From the NCBI GenBank assembly GCA_020026225.1, contig JAHHQU010000013.1, positions 1 to 45,332 on the forward strand: 45,332 nucleotides of DNA, written 5' to 3'. Position 1 is the stretch's first letter; each line of letters begins with the position of its first letter. The stretch is from Phocaeicola sp. GTDB lineage: Bacteria > Bacteroidota > Bacteroidia > Bacteroidales > Bacteroidaceae. The notes under the pieces were generated by a model. It was not told where the DNA came from. It was given only the letters and a program-made list of their open reading frames with translations, and did not search any database. This document shows positions 7,477 to 16,624 of this stretch, one piece after another. A program made the position numbers and the translations under genes.

Positions 7477-9309
7477 TTATGAAAGTTCCAGTCCCAATGC
7501 TTCTTTCAGTTTCAGCAGGCTGGGGTTTTTCTGGCTCATCATCTGAAAACGTTCCAGGTGGCTGTAAGCACGGATGTTTTCGTTGCTTTCGCTAACACGC
7601 ACTTTCATCTGGATGGTTCGGTTGTGCAGTTTCTCCTGTATGTGTTTTACAATGCGGGGAGCCAATGCTTCCATATCGTTTTGGACCATGTCATTGTCTA
7701 CCACTATTTCGAATGTTTTCTTGTCATCCAGCAGGTGGGGATGCATGTTGGTCATTCGTCCTTTGTTGGCAGCTTCTTCTTTGGGCAGTCCTTCCGCAAA
7801 TTCTCTCCAGTAATAGTCGATGTCCTTTTCGGCGAAGATATAATCTTCCCATTCTTCCTGTATCTTCGGACGGGCTGCGGCTGGTGCTGGCGTCTGGGGA
7901 CGTGCTTGTGCCGTATTGTTTCGTATGGAAGTTCCTAAGCTGCTGGCTTTTATCACTGGAATCTTTTTCCCGGATTCTACATTCGGCAGTTGGATAGGAT
8001 GTCCTGGACTTGCAGTCGGTTGTCCTCCTGGTTGGGAAACATGCGGAACCGCTGTCGGTGTTGGGGCAGCGGGTGCAGGAGCTGGTGACTGTGGAGCTGG
8101 CTGCGATGGAGCAGGAGCAGGTGCTCCCGCTTGGACAGCGTTTGTTGCTTGAGTTTTATTGAATACCGGTTTGATGACTTGTGTAGGGCCAGGCCCCTCA
8201 CTCACTTCATCCGCAGGGGCATTGAGTTGACACAGTTGGATAAGGGTCAGTTCTACCAGCAGACGCTTGTTCTTGCTTTGGCGGTAGTTCAAGTCGCAGT
8301 CATTGCAAAGTTTCATGGCTTTGTAAAGGAATTTCGGAGAACAGACTTTAGCCTGTTGCAGATATCGTTCCCGGATAGAAGCACCCACTTCAAGCAATGA
8401 AAGGGTCGAAGCGTCTCGGCTGACCAGCAAGTCGCGGAAATGGCCGGCCAGTCCGGTGATGAAATGGTTTCCGTCGAATCCCTTTTTCAGAATTTCATTG
8501 AGCAGCAGCATGCATTCCGGTACCTTGTTGCCCAAGAAAAGGTCTGTCAACTTGAAATAATATTCATAGTCCAGCACATTCAGGTTTTCTATGACGCTCT
8601 TGTAAGTGATGTTTCCATTGGAGAAACTGGTCACCTGGTCGAAAATGGACAGGGCGTCACGCATACCTCCATCGGCTTTTTGTGCGATGATGGTCAGTGC
8701 TTCCGGTTCTACAGGAATGCCTTCTTTCTGTGCTACGAACTGCAGGTGTTCGATGGTATCGTTTACGCTGATACGGTTGAAGTCATAAATTTGGCAGCGG
8801 CTCAAGATGGTTGGAAGAATCTTGTGCTTCTCGGTAGTTGCCAAGATGAAGATGGCATGATGAGGCGGCTCTTCCAAGGTTTTCAGAAAAGCATTGAAGG
8901 CCGATGTGGTCAGCATGTGAACCTCATCGATGATGTACACTTTGTATTTCCCGATTTGAGGGGGAATGCGCACCTGTTCTATCAGTGAACGGATGTCATC
9001 GACCGAGTTGTTTGAAGCTGCATCCAGTTCGTGTATGTTGTAAGAACGTTGTTCATTGAACGCCTTACAAGATTCGCAGGCATTGCAAGCTTCGCCGTCG
9101 GCAGTAGGATTCATGCAGTTGATGGTCTTTGCAAAGATACGTGCACAGGTCGTCTTTCCAACTCCTCGCGGACCACAAAACAGATAAGCATGGGCCAGTT
9201 TGTTGGTAGCAATGGCATTTTTAAGTGTGGTGGTCAAGGCACGTTGACCTACTACGGTGTCAAAAGTTGCAGGACGATATTTTCGTGCCGATACGATATA
9301 ATTCTCCAT
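7477..9309 (-). CDS. dnaX: DNA polymerase III subunit gamma/tau
   Basis: The 610-aa product is the clamp-loader ATPase of the replisome. The AAA+ module has Walker A GPRGVGKT (46-53), the four-cysteine zinc module (Cys65, 75, 78, 81), Walker B YIIDEVHML (about 125-133), and a sensor 1 region (ILATTE). A proline/alanine/glutamine-rich linker (about 375-480) separates it from a C-terminal tau-like domain that ends near LKEALGLELS. No clear A-rich slippery heptamer with a downstream hairpin was spotted, so I do not claim a programmed gamma frameshift. A -7 element precedes the gene; nth follows. Confidence 0.96.
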   Translation of the reverse strand: MENYIVSARKYRPATFDTVVGQRALTTTLKNAIATNKLAHAYLFCGPRGVGKTTCARIFAKTINCMNPTADGEACNACESCKAFNEQRSYNIHELDAASNNSVDDIRSLIEQVRIPPQIGKYKVYIIDEVHMLTTSAFNAFLKTLEEPPHHAIFILATTEKHKILPTILSRCQIYDFNRISVNDTIEHLQFVAQKEGIPVEPEALTIIAQKADGGMRDALSIFDQVTSFSNGNITYKSVIENLNVLDYEYYFKLTDLFLGNKVPECMLLLNEILKKGFDGNHFITGLAGHFRDLLVSRDASTLSLLEVGASIRERYLQQAKVCSPKFLYKAMKLCNDCDLNYRQSKNKRLLVELTLIQLCQLNAPADEVSEGPGPTQVIKPVFNKTQATNAVQAGAPAPAPSQPAPQSPAPAPAAPTPTAVPHVSQPGGQPTASPGHPIQLPNVESGKKIPVIKASSLGTSIRNNTAQARPQTPAPAAARPKIQEEWEDYIFAEKDIDYYWREFAEGLPKEEAANKGRMTNMHPHLLDDKKTFEIVVDNDMVQNDMEALAPRIVKHIQEKLHNRTIQMKVRVSESNENIRAYSHLERFQMMSQKNPSLLKLKEALGLELS

Positions 9310-9344
9310 AATACGGACGGCTTCTTTTTAGTTTGTTAGTGTTG

Positions 9345-9352
9345 CAAAGATA
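9345..9352 (-). promoter_or_regulatory. -7 promoter element for dnaX-nth
   Basis: The minus strand reads TATCTTTG about 35 nt before the dnaX ATG. It is divergent from the promoter at 9448. Confidence 0.6.
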
Positions 9353-9447
9353 GTCAAAATACCTCGTTTCTCATCGGGTGTCGTGAGATTTCTTCCGAAG
9401 TCTTATTTTTCTGATTTTAAATTGTCGACTTTCTGCCAACTAAATAT

Positions 9448-9455
9448 TATCTTTG
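9448..9455 (+). promoter_or_regulatory. -7 promoter element for the DivIC/FtsB-like gene
   Basis: TATCTTTG at 9448-9455 fits TAnnTTTG. The in-frame TTG at 9453 is part of this element, which argues for the ATG at 9477 as the start. Confidence 0.6.
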
Positions 9456-9476
9456 CTCGGAATAAAGTATGTCATT

Positions 9477-9785
9477 ATGGTTAAGATAGCAACAGTGTGG
9501 AGTTTTGTCCGCCGAAATAAATATTACATCACTCTCGGAACTTTCTTGCTGATTATCGGAGTGTTGGACGAGAATAGTCTGATTCAGCGCATATCTCATC
9601 GTGCTGAAATCCATCAGCTGAAATCGGAGATTGAACGGTACCGGAAACAGTTTAATCGAGACAGCGAACTGTTGAAGGAAATTACTTCCAACGAAGAGGC
9701 TTTGGAGAAGGTCGCTCGTGAGAAATATTTTATGAAAAAAGAAAATGAAGACATTTATGTCTTTGAAGATGATTATAATCAATGA
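9477..9785 (+). CDS. FtsB/DivIC-family cell-division protein
   Basis: The 102-aa product is a bitopic membrane protein: a short basic N-terminus, one transmembrane helix (about residues 14-34, YYITLGTFLLIIGVLDENSL), then a coiled coil (about 40-75, rich in E, K and hydrophobic heptads), then the family-typical segment EEALEKVAREKYFMKKENEDIYVF. This is the septum formation initiator family, which links the divisome to septal synthesis through FtsL and FtsQ partners. The ATG at 9477 is used because the upstream TTG overlaps the promoter. The next gene starts 3 bp after the stop. Confidence 0.9.
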   Translation: MVKIATVWSFVRRNKYYITLGTFLLIIGVLDENSLIQRISHRAEIHQLKSEIERYRKQFNRDSELLKEITSNEEALEKVAREKYFMKKENEDIYVFEDDYNQ

Positions 9786-9788
9786 TTT

Positions 9789-10142
9789 ATGAAGGAAATA
9801 AATAAACTGGATAATGCAATAGCCCTGGTGGGGTCTGTTGTCTTGTTTGCCGGACTGTTGCTTCAGTTCATGAAATTTGAGTTCGCTCCTTACGTTTATT
9901 TGGTTGGGGCCATCCTTTTTGCTTGGATACAGGTAAAGTATGGTTATGAGGGAAAGAATATAGTGATCCGCCGCTTGCGCAAGCAGCAGTTGATCGGGGC
10001 GATGGTGCTCGTTCTGACGGGGGTGGTCATGCTCTTATGGCATCGGAATGAATGGATTGTTTGCTTGTCTATAGCTTCTGTGCTGGAGCTGTATACGGCT
10101 TTCCGAATTCCACAGGAGGAAGAGAAGGAAAAGAATCGTTGA
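9789..10142 (+). CDS. Small four-helix membrane protein
   Basis: The 117-aa product has about four hydrophobic helices (roughly 10-28, 33-50, 68-85, 88-106) and a charged C-terminal tail (EEEKEKNR). I do not recognise a characterised family. It is only 3 bp from the DivIC/FtsB-like gene and ends before a strong terminator, so the two form a bicistronic unit and a link to the cell envelope is plausible. No catalytic motif is visible. Confidence 0.85.
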   Translation: MKEINKLDNAIALVGSVVLFAGLLLQFMKFEFAPYVYLVGAILFAWIQVKYGYEGKNIVIRRLRKQQLIGAMVLVLTGVVMLLWHRNEWIVCLSIASVLELYTAFRIPQEEEKEKNR

Positions 10143-10231
10143 TGTTTTTTTACGGATTCAGTTGTCGTTTTCCATGGATTCTTGTTTATGGAAAGTGCCG
10201 ATTGAATTGCCTGACTTTTGTCTATTAATGC

Positions 10232-10275
10232 AAACGTTCGTTTCCGTTCATGTAAAAGAACGGAAACGAACGTTT
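10232..10275. terminator. Perfect 18-bp bidirectional terminator hairpin
   Basis: The arm at 10232-10249 (AAACGTTCGTTTCCGTTC) pairs without mismatch with 10258-10275, around an 8-nt loop. It lies between two convergent genes. A T-rich stretch follows on the plus strand, so it can serve both transcripts. Confidence 0.85.
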
Positions 10276-10310
10276 TATTTTGCTGCCTGATTGTATTCAG
10301 AAGGTGTGGC

Positions 10311-11714
10311 TTATTTTTTGAACATCTTGTAGTCGCCCCTCCAATCTTTGTCCCATGTATTCTTCATCGGGTGTGCTTCTGTGTTCAACACATAGTCCTT
10401 GAAGCTGAATACGCTGTCTGGTGCAAAGAATAAATAGCAATACTTCATGGTCTCTGCAAAGAAGAAACTTTCCAGTGTATCCCATTTCGTCTTGTCTCGC
10501 ACGTCTCTCAACTGCACGTAGCCGTTTTCTACCTGGCAGTATTTTTCAATGGATTCAAACATCGTTTTTCCCATGTCGTAATATTTCCGGTCTCCGGTCG
10601 CTTTCCATACATAGTAGGTTGCTTCAATGGCTTCGGGACGGATCAGATAGACAGCGTCTCGAATTTCCATCGTGGTATAATCGATGCTTTCCGGTTCTAT
10701 TCCATGCAAGGTCCACATTTTGAAAATAGACTCCTGCAAGGCTTTGGCACGTTCCGTTTCTCCGCTCAATACCAGACAGCCGTTCCAGAAACAATCCAAT
10801 GCACCGAAAATCGTGGCTGTTCGTTTGCCGGTATTCATATCTGCTTCTCCCATCCATGTTCCGTTGGGTGTCTTGTCTTCCAGATAGGTGTTGATGGCAG
10901 TGAGTGAATTTTCCCACATCTTTTTCAAGTCTTCATCACCGAATAAGATATATCCTTTCAAAAGGTATTCATAGAAAGCATCAATTCCTCCGCGAATATG
11001 TGCTTTGGTGTCCAGCCATTCGCCGGTATCGCAGTTGATTTGTCCGCCTACTAATCCGGTCTTGCCTCTACGTTCGTAAACGGCTTCTATTCCTCGTTTG
11101 CATTTTTCATAATATTTCGGGTCACCGGTCAATTTACTCAGCATGCCATATTCTACGAGCATGGAGCCCACTTCGCAGGGGTTGGTCACGTTGCCGCTTT
11201 TCTTTCCGGTCTTCAGGTTGATCATGCGATAAGGGATTCCTGTCGGTGTATCGAAAACAGGCAGGAGTCGGTTTCCTAAGTCGACGGCCAAGTCCAGGAA
11301 GCGTCTGTCCCCGTCCAATTGGTAAGAGGATACGAGGCCTCCTATCAGACGAATCGCAATCTCGAACTGTTGGACTTCCATATCTTTATCGAAATTCAGG
11401 TGTGTCAGAATCAGTTCTTTCGCTTGGTTGCGGATGCTGTCCAGTCCCATGAGGCACATGGTACTGTATGCATCTACCGGAGTCATCAGCAAGGGCTCTG
11501 CATACCAGTTGTGTCCTTTCTGTGAAATCGGGTTGACAGCGTCCATTCCCATGGCATACGTAGTGTACGCGTGCCATCCTTTGGTAAAAGCAGCTTTGAC
11601 ACGTTCTGCATATTCTTCTTTTTCTTTCTCTTCTGGTGCAGAAGAGTTTTTCAAGCTACAGCTGCTCGCAAACAGCATGCAGCCTGCAGCAAGCAGGATG
11701 GTAATCTTTTTCAT
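10311..11714 (-). CDS. Lipoprotein glycoside hydrolase family 47 (alpha-1,2-mannosidase-like)
   Basis: The 467-aa product has a lipobox signal (LFASSC, Cys19) and is therefore predicted to be envelope-anchored. The rest is one (alpha/alpha)-barrel-type domain with the GH47 signatures. FEIAIRLIGGL (Glu118), GGIDAFYEYLLK (Asp245) and RPEAIEATYY (Glu361) match the segments carrying the three catalytic acids of class I mannosidases. DTLESFFFAETMKYCYLFF and VLNTEAHP (Thr445, the calcium ligand) are also intact. Family knowledge: GH47 are inverting, calcium-dependent alpha-1,2-mannosidases, best known from the eukaryotic ER and Golgi and uncommon in bacteria. No SusC/SusD pair or other glycosidase is adjacent. 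The ATG at 11714 is chosen over an in-frame TTG nine bases upstream. Only a weak TATCTTTA element is seen upstream (11747-11754). Confidence 0.88.
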   Translation of the reverse strand: MKKITILLAAGCMLFASSCSLKNSSAPEEKEKEEYAERVKAAFTKGWHAYTTYAMGMDAVNPISQKGHNWYAEPLLMTPVDAYSTMCLMGLDSIRNQAKELILTHLNFDKDMEVQQFEIAIRLIGGLVSSYQLDGDRRFLDLAVDLGNRLLPVFDTPTGIPYRMINLKTGKKSGNVTNPCEVGSMLVEYGMLSKLTGDPKYYEKCKRGIEAVYERRGKTGLVGGQINCDTGEWLDTKAHIRGGIDAFYEYLLKGYILFGDEDLKKMWENSLTAINTYLEDKTPNGTWMGEADMNTGKRTATIFGALDCFWNGCLVLSGETERAKALQESIFKMWTLHGIEPESIDYTTMEIRDAVYLIRPEAIEATYYVWKATGDRKYYDMGKTMFESIEKYCQVENGYVQLRDVRDKTKWDTLESFFFAETMKYCYLFFAPDSVFSFKDYVLNTEAHPMKNTWDKDWRGDYKMFKK

Positions 11715-11923
11715 TGTTTTCAAGTTAATAGTTTTTATTTCTCTGGTAAAGATACACCTTCCGTTTCATTTTTGCTTGCTGCTTCATTAAAAAGTCTGCA
11801 TAGCATAATGAAAAGCAGGATTAGCGACATAATCCTTTTGTTTTCTCCTGCTTGTCGGGCTTGCTTTGCGGCTGGGTATGAATCGGTAATCCGGTATAGG
11901 GAAAAGGTGTGGGGTAAAAAGAA

Positions 11924-11970
11924 ATTCCCCTCCCGTTTCTCCATCGGATGGTTGGAAACGGGAGGGGAAT
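11924..11970 (-). terminator. Terminator of the S46 peptidase pair
   Basis: ATTCCCCTCCCGTTTC (11924-11939) pairs perfectly with GAAACGGGAGGGGAAT (11955-11970). The minus strand continues into TTTCTTTTTA. It lies 22 bp beyond the stop of the DPP11-type gene. Confidence 0.88.
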
Positions 11971-11992
11971 GGAAAGTCGGTTGGAACCGTTG

Positions 11993-14155
11993 TTATTTGA
12001 TGATGGTCATTTCTTTAACCAAGTGTCCGGCACCGGCATATTTGTCGATGATGAACAGTGTATAACGGATATCTACACAAGCGGCACGCTGCAAGGTAGG
12101 TTGGTAAGCGATGTCGCCGGTCAAACCTTCGTAGTTGCGGTCGAAACCTGTACCGATCAGTTCACCTTTGCTGTTGAATACTGGAGAGCCTGAGTTTCCT
12201 CCTGTATTGTCTGTTGCAGTAGCGAAACAGATAGGCATACGGCCGTCGGCCATGGCATACGGACCGAAATCTTTTGCTTCGTAGAGCTGTTTCAATTTGG
12301 CAGGAACTACAAATTCCGGATTGTTCGGATCTTCTTTTTCCATGACACCTTGAAGGGTGGTGTAATACAGATACTCCTTACCGTCGGCCGGTTCGTAAGA
12401 ACCGATTTTACCGTAGGTCAGACGCAAGGTAGAGTTGGCATCCGGGTAGATAGGAGTACCTTCGCTTTTCTTCAATTCCATCATGCCGGCTACCCAAGTC
12501 TTGTGTGCCAGATTATAGGCATTGGTCTCAGCCTTCATGGCTTCGCTGGTAGCTTGATACCCTTCTTCTACCGATGTGGCATACTGGACCATCAAGTCGT
12601 TTTCAAGGGTCTTTACGTCTGGATTCTGCAGGAATGCTTCCATAGCGTCTGCACTGCGGAAGATAGACGTATCGAAACAAGCGTCCACAAAAGCTTCCAC
12701 GTTTCCGTTGAACTGGTTGTTGATAACCTGGAAGATGCTGATATGCTGTTCTGCCGGAATCAGTTTGGCGTACAGGGCAATCAGCAGTTTGGATACTTTG
12801 CGGTCAACCGCTGGGCTGTAGTCTTTGTTGAAGAATTCTTTGCCTTCTTTGCGTACTGTTTCTATTGCTTGGTCGATGTCTTTCTTCTTGCCTTTCTGCA
12901 AGGCTGCTTTCAATGCACCGGTAGCAGGAATCTTAGAGAATTCAGTGCCCAGACGCAAGGCTTCATGGATTGCTTCCTTGTGGTAAACGGCATCATGTCT
13001 TTTGGCAACGATGTCACGGATGGCATTGAATGCCTCGCGGTATTCAGGGTTACCTGTCTTTTCACCGTAAGCCAACAGCCGTTCTTGCTGAGCCTTTTTA
13101 GTATCTAACACATTCAAGCGGATCAAGCCTTCATTCATGCCGATGGCATTTTTCCAGTAATTGGCAGAAGAAGCATATTTGGCAGCATACTGGATACGAG
13201 TCTTGGCATCTTTTGCCATTTCTTCGCCCAAGGCCTTCAAGCGTACGTCACGTACGTGGTGGCGCATATAGTTGGTAGTCTGCATGCGTTCTTCCACTTC
13301 GTCGCTGATCATGTAGCGCCAGTTGTGTCCAGGGAATCCCATCACGAAGGTAAAGTCGCCTTCTTGAATACCCTTCAAGTTGATGGTAATGTGCTTCTTT
13401 ACTTTCAAAGGGGTGTTCTGGCTGTCGTAGTTGCACGGTTTGCCGTCTTTGTCGGCATAAATACGGAACATAGAGAAGTCGCCGCAATGACGAGGCCACA
13501 TCCAGTTGTCGGTATCTGCACCGAATTTGCCGATAGATGAAGGAGGTGCACCTACCATACGGATATCCTTATAAACGGTCTTTACAAACAAGTAATACTT
13601 GTTGGCGCCGTAGAAAGGTTTCAGTTCCAATACATGAAATTCATCGGTCTTGATTTTTTCCTGTTTGGCGAAACGCTTGGCAACTCCTTCCAAATAAGAC
13701 GGAGAAAGGTAGTTGAGTCCTTCGGGGTCTTTGTCTTTCTTCAGGCGGTCTTTCACGAAATCGGTGACGTCAAGAATGCGGTCAATGAACGTAATGGTCA
13801 GTCCGTCGCAAGGAAGTTCCTGTTCACGGGTCATGGCCCAGAAACCGTCGGTCAAGTAATCGTGCTGGACAGAACTGTGCTGTTGGATGTATCCGTATCC
13901 GCAATGGTGGTTGGTCAGCACCAAACCTTCTGAAGAGATAACCTCACCGGTACAGCCTCGTCCGAAGTGTACGACCGCGTCCTTCAGACTGACATTGTCG
14001 GGTGAATAGACTTGGTCAATGTTGAGGTCGAGTCCTAAATCATACATTACCGCCGCATTCTGTTGTTTGAGGTCGGTAAGCATCCACATGCCCTCGTCGG
14101 CCTGTGCCCCGAGGGTGAATGTGGTCAAAAGAGAAAATAGAATCGCTTTTTTCAT
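11993..14155 (-). CDS. S46 dipeptidyl-peptidase, DPP11 type (acidic P1 predicted)
   Basis: The 720-aa exported serine exopeptidase has a signal peptide cleaved near AQA/DEGMW. The chymotrypsin-like catalytic elements are TNHHCGY (His83), the GDFS segment after DNWMWPRH (about Asp226), and GGNSGSP (Ser655). The residue 18 positions after the catalytic serine is Arg673 (GFDRNYEG). In Porphyromonas gingivalis enzymes Arg at this site marks DPP11, which cuts after Asp/Glu; Gly marks DPP7. I therefore predict acidic P1 preference. The periplasmic enzyme would release dipeptides for uptake. Its ATG shares one base with the TAA of the upstream DPP7-type gene, so translation is probably coupled. Confidence 0.93.
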   Translation of the reverse strand: MKKAILFSLLTTFTLGAQADEGMWMLTDLKQQNAAVMYDLGLDLNIDQVYSPDNVSLKDAVVHFGRGCTGEVISSEGLVLTNHHCGYGYIQQHSSVQHDYLTDGFWAMTREQELPCDGLTITFIDRILDVTDFVKDRLKKDKDPEGLNYLSPSYLEGVAKRFAKQEKIKTDEFHVLELKPFYGANKYYLFVKTVYKDIRMVGAPPSSIGKFGADTDNWMWPRHCGDFSMFRIYADKDGKPCNYDSQNTPLKVKKHITINLKGIQEGDFTFVMGFPGHNWRYMISDEVEERMQTTNYMRHHVRDVRLKALGEEMAKDAKTRIQYAAKYASSANYWKNAIGMNEGLIRLNVLDTKKAQQERLLAYGEKTGNPEYREAFNAIRDIVAKRHDAVYHKEAIHEALRLGTEFSKIPATGALKAALQKGKKKDIDQAIETVRKEGKEFFNKDYSPAVDRKVSKLLIALYAKLIPAEQHISIFQVINNQFNGNVEAFVDACFDTSIFRSADAMEAFLQNPDVKTLENDLMVQYATSVEEGYQATSEAMKAETNAYNLAHKTWVAGMMELKKSEGTPIYPDANSTLRLTYGKIGSYEPADGKEYLYYTTLQGVMEKEDPNNPEFVVPAKLKQLYEAKDFGPYAMADGRMPICFATATDNTGGNSGSPVFNSKGELIGTGFDRNYEGLTGDIAYQPTLQRAACVDIRYTLFIIDKYAGAGHLVKEMTIIK

Positions 14156-16320
14156 TATTCTATGATTGTCATTTCGTCGATTAAGTTCTTGCAGCCGCCC
14201 AATTTTTCAATGATGAAAAGTACGTAGCGGATATCTACGGCAATGCAACGCTGAAGGTTGTTGTCGAAGTTGATGTCGCCGCTCAATGATTCCCAGTTGC
14301 CGTCGAATGCGGTACCAATCAGTTCTCCGTTGCCGTTCATTACAGGAGAGCCGGAGTTACCGCCGGTAATGTCGTTGGTAGTCAGGAAGCAAGTCGGCAT
14401 TTCACCGTCGGCCAAAGCATAGCGTCCATAGTCTTTCGCTTCATAAAGTTCCTTCAGTTTGGCAGGAACGACGAATTCCGGATTGGTCGGGTCTTCTTTT
14501 TCCATTACACCCTTCAAAGTAGTGTAGTATTTGTAGTGAATACCATCTTTCGGGTCGTATGATTTCACGTTTCCGTAAGTCAGACGGATTGTGAAGTTTG
14601 CATCTGGAGCCTTAGGAGTAGGAGCATACATTTCGCACAGACCGCGAACGTATGTCTTGTGAAGCAAGTTGATGTCGGTATTTGCTTTTCCCATGGCATC
14701 GGCCAACTGTTTGCGTGCTGCGGCTTTCGCTGCAGAATATTGAACCATCAAGTCGCTTTGGATAGCTTCGGCAGTCGGATTGCTGAGGAACTGGTTGAAG
14801 TTTGCCTCATTGGCAAAGATGGACTGGTTGTACAATGCGTCTACGTATGCGTTGTAGTTGCCATCAAATTTTTCCTGAATAGTCTTGTAGAAAGCAGGAA
14901 GCTTGTCGGCAGCGATTTTTTCAGCGTACAGTGGCAGCAGCACTTTGGCAACTTTGCGGTCCACTTCATGGTTGTAGTCTTTGTTGTGGACAGCAGCGAA
15001 GTCTTTCTTCAACGTTTCAATAGCTTTGGCTATGTCTTTCTTCTTGTTCTTGAGCAAGGCAACCTTTAAATCGGAGAAAGCCTTGTAAGAAGATTCAAAT
15101 TCAATGCCAGAGCGGAATACTTCGTTGAAATACGTATTTTGAGTCATGATAGGAGCAATGTTAGCTACATAAGCATCGATTTTTTCCACTACACCCTGAT
15201 ACTGTACGTTCTTTTTAGCACGAGAGAATCTTGCGAAGTTCTTTTCCTGTTGAGCCTTGGTTTCCAATACTTGATTGTCGATGATGGCTTTGTTCATGCC
15301 GATTGAATTTTTCCAATAGTTGCTTGATTGTGCATATTTGGAAGCATATTGGATACGTACCTTGTCGCTGGCAGCCATTTCGCTTTTCAATACAGCCTGA
15401 CGTGCTTCACGCACTTCGATACGCGGAGTATTGGTAGCAGTCATGCGAAGTTTGACTTCACTTTCAGTCAAGTAGCGGCTGGTGCTTCCAGGGAATCCCA
15501 TAATCATGGCATAATCACCTTCCTGCAAGCCTTTCAAAGAGATGCTCAAATGCTTTTTAACTTGCAAAGGAACATTTTCAGGACTGTAGTCGGCTGGGTT
15601 ACCTTCTTTGTCGGCGTAAATGCGGAATACAGAGAAGTCGCAGGTATGGCGAGGCCACATCCAGTTGTCGGTTTCTCCGCCGAATTTTCCGATGGATGAT
15701 GGAGGAGCAGCTACCATGCGCACATCATTGTAGGTCTTGATGAAGAACAGGTAGAATTTGTTGCCTTCGTAGAAAGGAAGAGCCAAGGTGGAGATACCCG
15801 GAGCCTTCTTCAAATCACTTTTCTTCAATTCTTTTGCAGCCAATTCTTTCAAGTAATCTGCACCGAATGATTCTGTTTCTGTCACTTTCTTCTTGGCGAT
15901 ATCTTCGTTTACTTTGGCTGTGATGTCAACGATTCGTTCTACAAACTTGAAAGTCAATCCTGGAGTAGGGAGTTCTTCCTGATAGTTTTTAGCCCAAAAA
16001 CCATCGGTCAGGTAGTCATGCTCTACCGAGCTGTGCTGCTGGATAGCGTCATAACCGCAATGGTGGTTCGTTAGGATCAATCCGTTCGGTGAGATGATTT
16101 CACCGGTACAGCCTCTTCCGAAGATACCTACGGCATCCTTTAATGTAAGCTGGTTCGGATTGTAAATATCGGCGATATCCATCTTTAAGCCTTGAGCTTT
16201 CATTCTGTCAGCAAGATTTTGTTCTTGCATCAGTTGGAGGAGCCACATGCCTTCATCCGCTTTTACCGGTGAAAAGGCGGTACACAGCAGTGCGAGTACT
16301 AATACTTTCAGTTTTTTCAT
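14155..16320 (-). CDS. S46 dipeptidyl-peptidase, DPP7 type (hydrophobic P1 predicted)
   Basis: The 721-aa exported serine exopeptidase is a paralogue of the next gene along the whole length. The signal peptide ends near VKA/DEGMW. TNHHCGY (His86), the PRHTCDFS segment and GGNSGSP (Ser656) supply the catalytic triad region. Eighteen residues after the serine is Gly674 (AFDGNWES), the DPP7 state of the specificity site, so a hydrophobic P1 preference is predicted. It is the first gene of the pair. A -7 element at 16416-16423 gives a leader of about 90 nt. Together the two enzymes would cover complementary peptide N-termini. Confidence 0.93.
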   Translation of the reverse strand: MKKLKVLVLALLCTAFSPVKADEGMWLLQLMQEQNLADRMKAQGLKMDIADIYNPNQLTLKDAVGIFGRGCTGEIISPNGLILTNHHCGYDAIQQHSSVEHDYLTDGFWAKNYQEELPTPGLTFKFVERIVDITAKVNEDIAKKKVTETESFGADYLKELAAKELKKSDLKKAPGISTLALPFYEGNKFYLFFIKTYNDVRMVAAPPSSIGKFGGETDNWMWPRHTCDFSVFRIYADKEGNPADYSPENVPLQVKKHLSISLKGLQEGDYAMIMGFPGSTSRYLTESEVKLRMTATNTPRIEVREARQAVLKSEMAASDKVRIQYASKYAQSSNYWKNSIGMNKAIIDNQVLETKAQQEKNFARFSRAKKNVQYQGVVEKIDAYVANIAPIMTQNTYFNEVFRSGIEFESSYKAFSDLKVALLKNKKKDIAKAIETLKKDFAAVHNKDYNHEVDRKVAKVLLPLYAEKIAADKLPAFYKTIQEKFDGNYNAYVDALYNQSIFANEANFNQFLSNPTAEAIQSDLMVQYSAAKAAARKQLADAMGKANTDINLLHKTYVRGLCEMYAPTPKAPDANFTIRLTYGNVKSYDPKDGIHYKYYTTLKGVMEKEDPTNPEFVVPAKLKELYEAKDYGRYALADGEMPTCFLTTNDITGGNSGSPVMNGNGELIGTAFDGNWESLSGDINFDNNLQRCIAVDIRYVLFIIEKLGGCKNLIDEMTIIE

Positions 16321-16415
16321 TACGTGCGATTTTTTATTTTATTAAAGATTTCTTCATTTGACCATTAGATAGTAAAAACCGAACATTTGGCGACCTTTAG
16401 AATCTAAATCGTAGA

Positions 16416-16423
16416 CAAAGATA
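16416..16423 (-). promoter_or_regulatory. -7 promoter element for the S46 pair
   Basis: The minus strand reads TATCTTTG about 95 nt before the DPP7-type ATG. The 304-bp gap between the divergent genes (16321-16624) holds this element and the opposing one at 16585; nothing else stands out in it. Confidence 0.6.
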
Positions 16424-16584
16424 ATACATTATGAGTGATAATCTGACTGTTTTATAACACAAAAAGTTCCTTTTTTTACATAAATTGGTCTTTTCTGCTG
16501 AGAATTTTATGGTTTTTAAGTACTGATAAACGTGTATTTAGTATAAAATTTGATAAAAGTTTTCCATAGCAAAAAGAAAGATTA

Positions 16585-16592
16585 TACCTTTG
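16585..16592 (+). promoter_or_regulatory. -7 promoter element for the DUF4369-like gene
   Basis: TACCTTTG fits TAnnTTTG and lies 33 bp before the ATG at 16625. This excludes the TTG at 16550 as a start. Confidence 0.6.
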
Positions 16593-16624
16593 CATTACAA
16601 TATTCAACAAAATATCATTCACGC

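Noticed and set aside
7477..9309. Programmed frameshift in dnaX producing a short gamma form
   Set aside because: I saw no convincing slippery heptamer with a downstream stem in the right place; a full-length product is the simpler reading.
11735..11944. A 69-codon minus-strand frame upstream of the GH47 gene
   Set aside because: It overlaps the S46 terminator hairpin, has no promoter or ribosome site, and reads like intergenic sequence.
16550..16624. A longer start (TTG at 16550) for the DUF4369-like lipoprotein
   Set aside because: It would precede the -7 element and place 25 residues before the lipobox signal.
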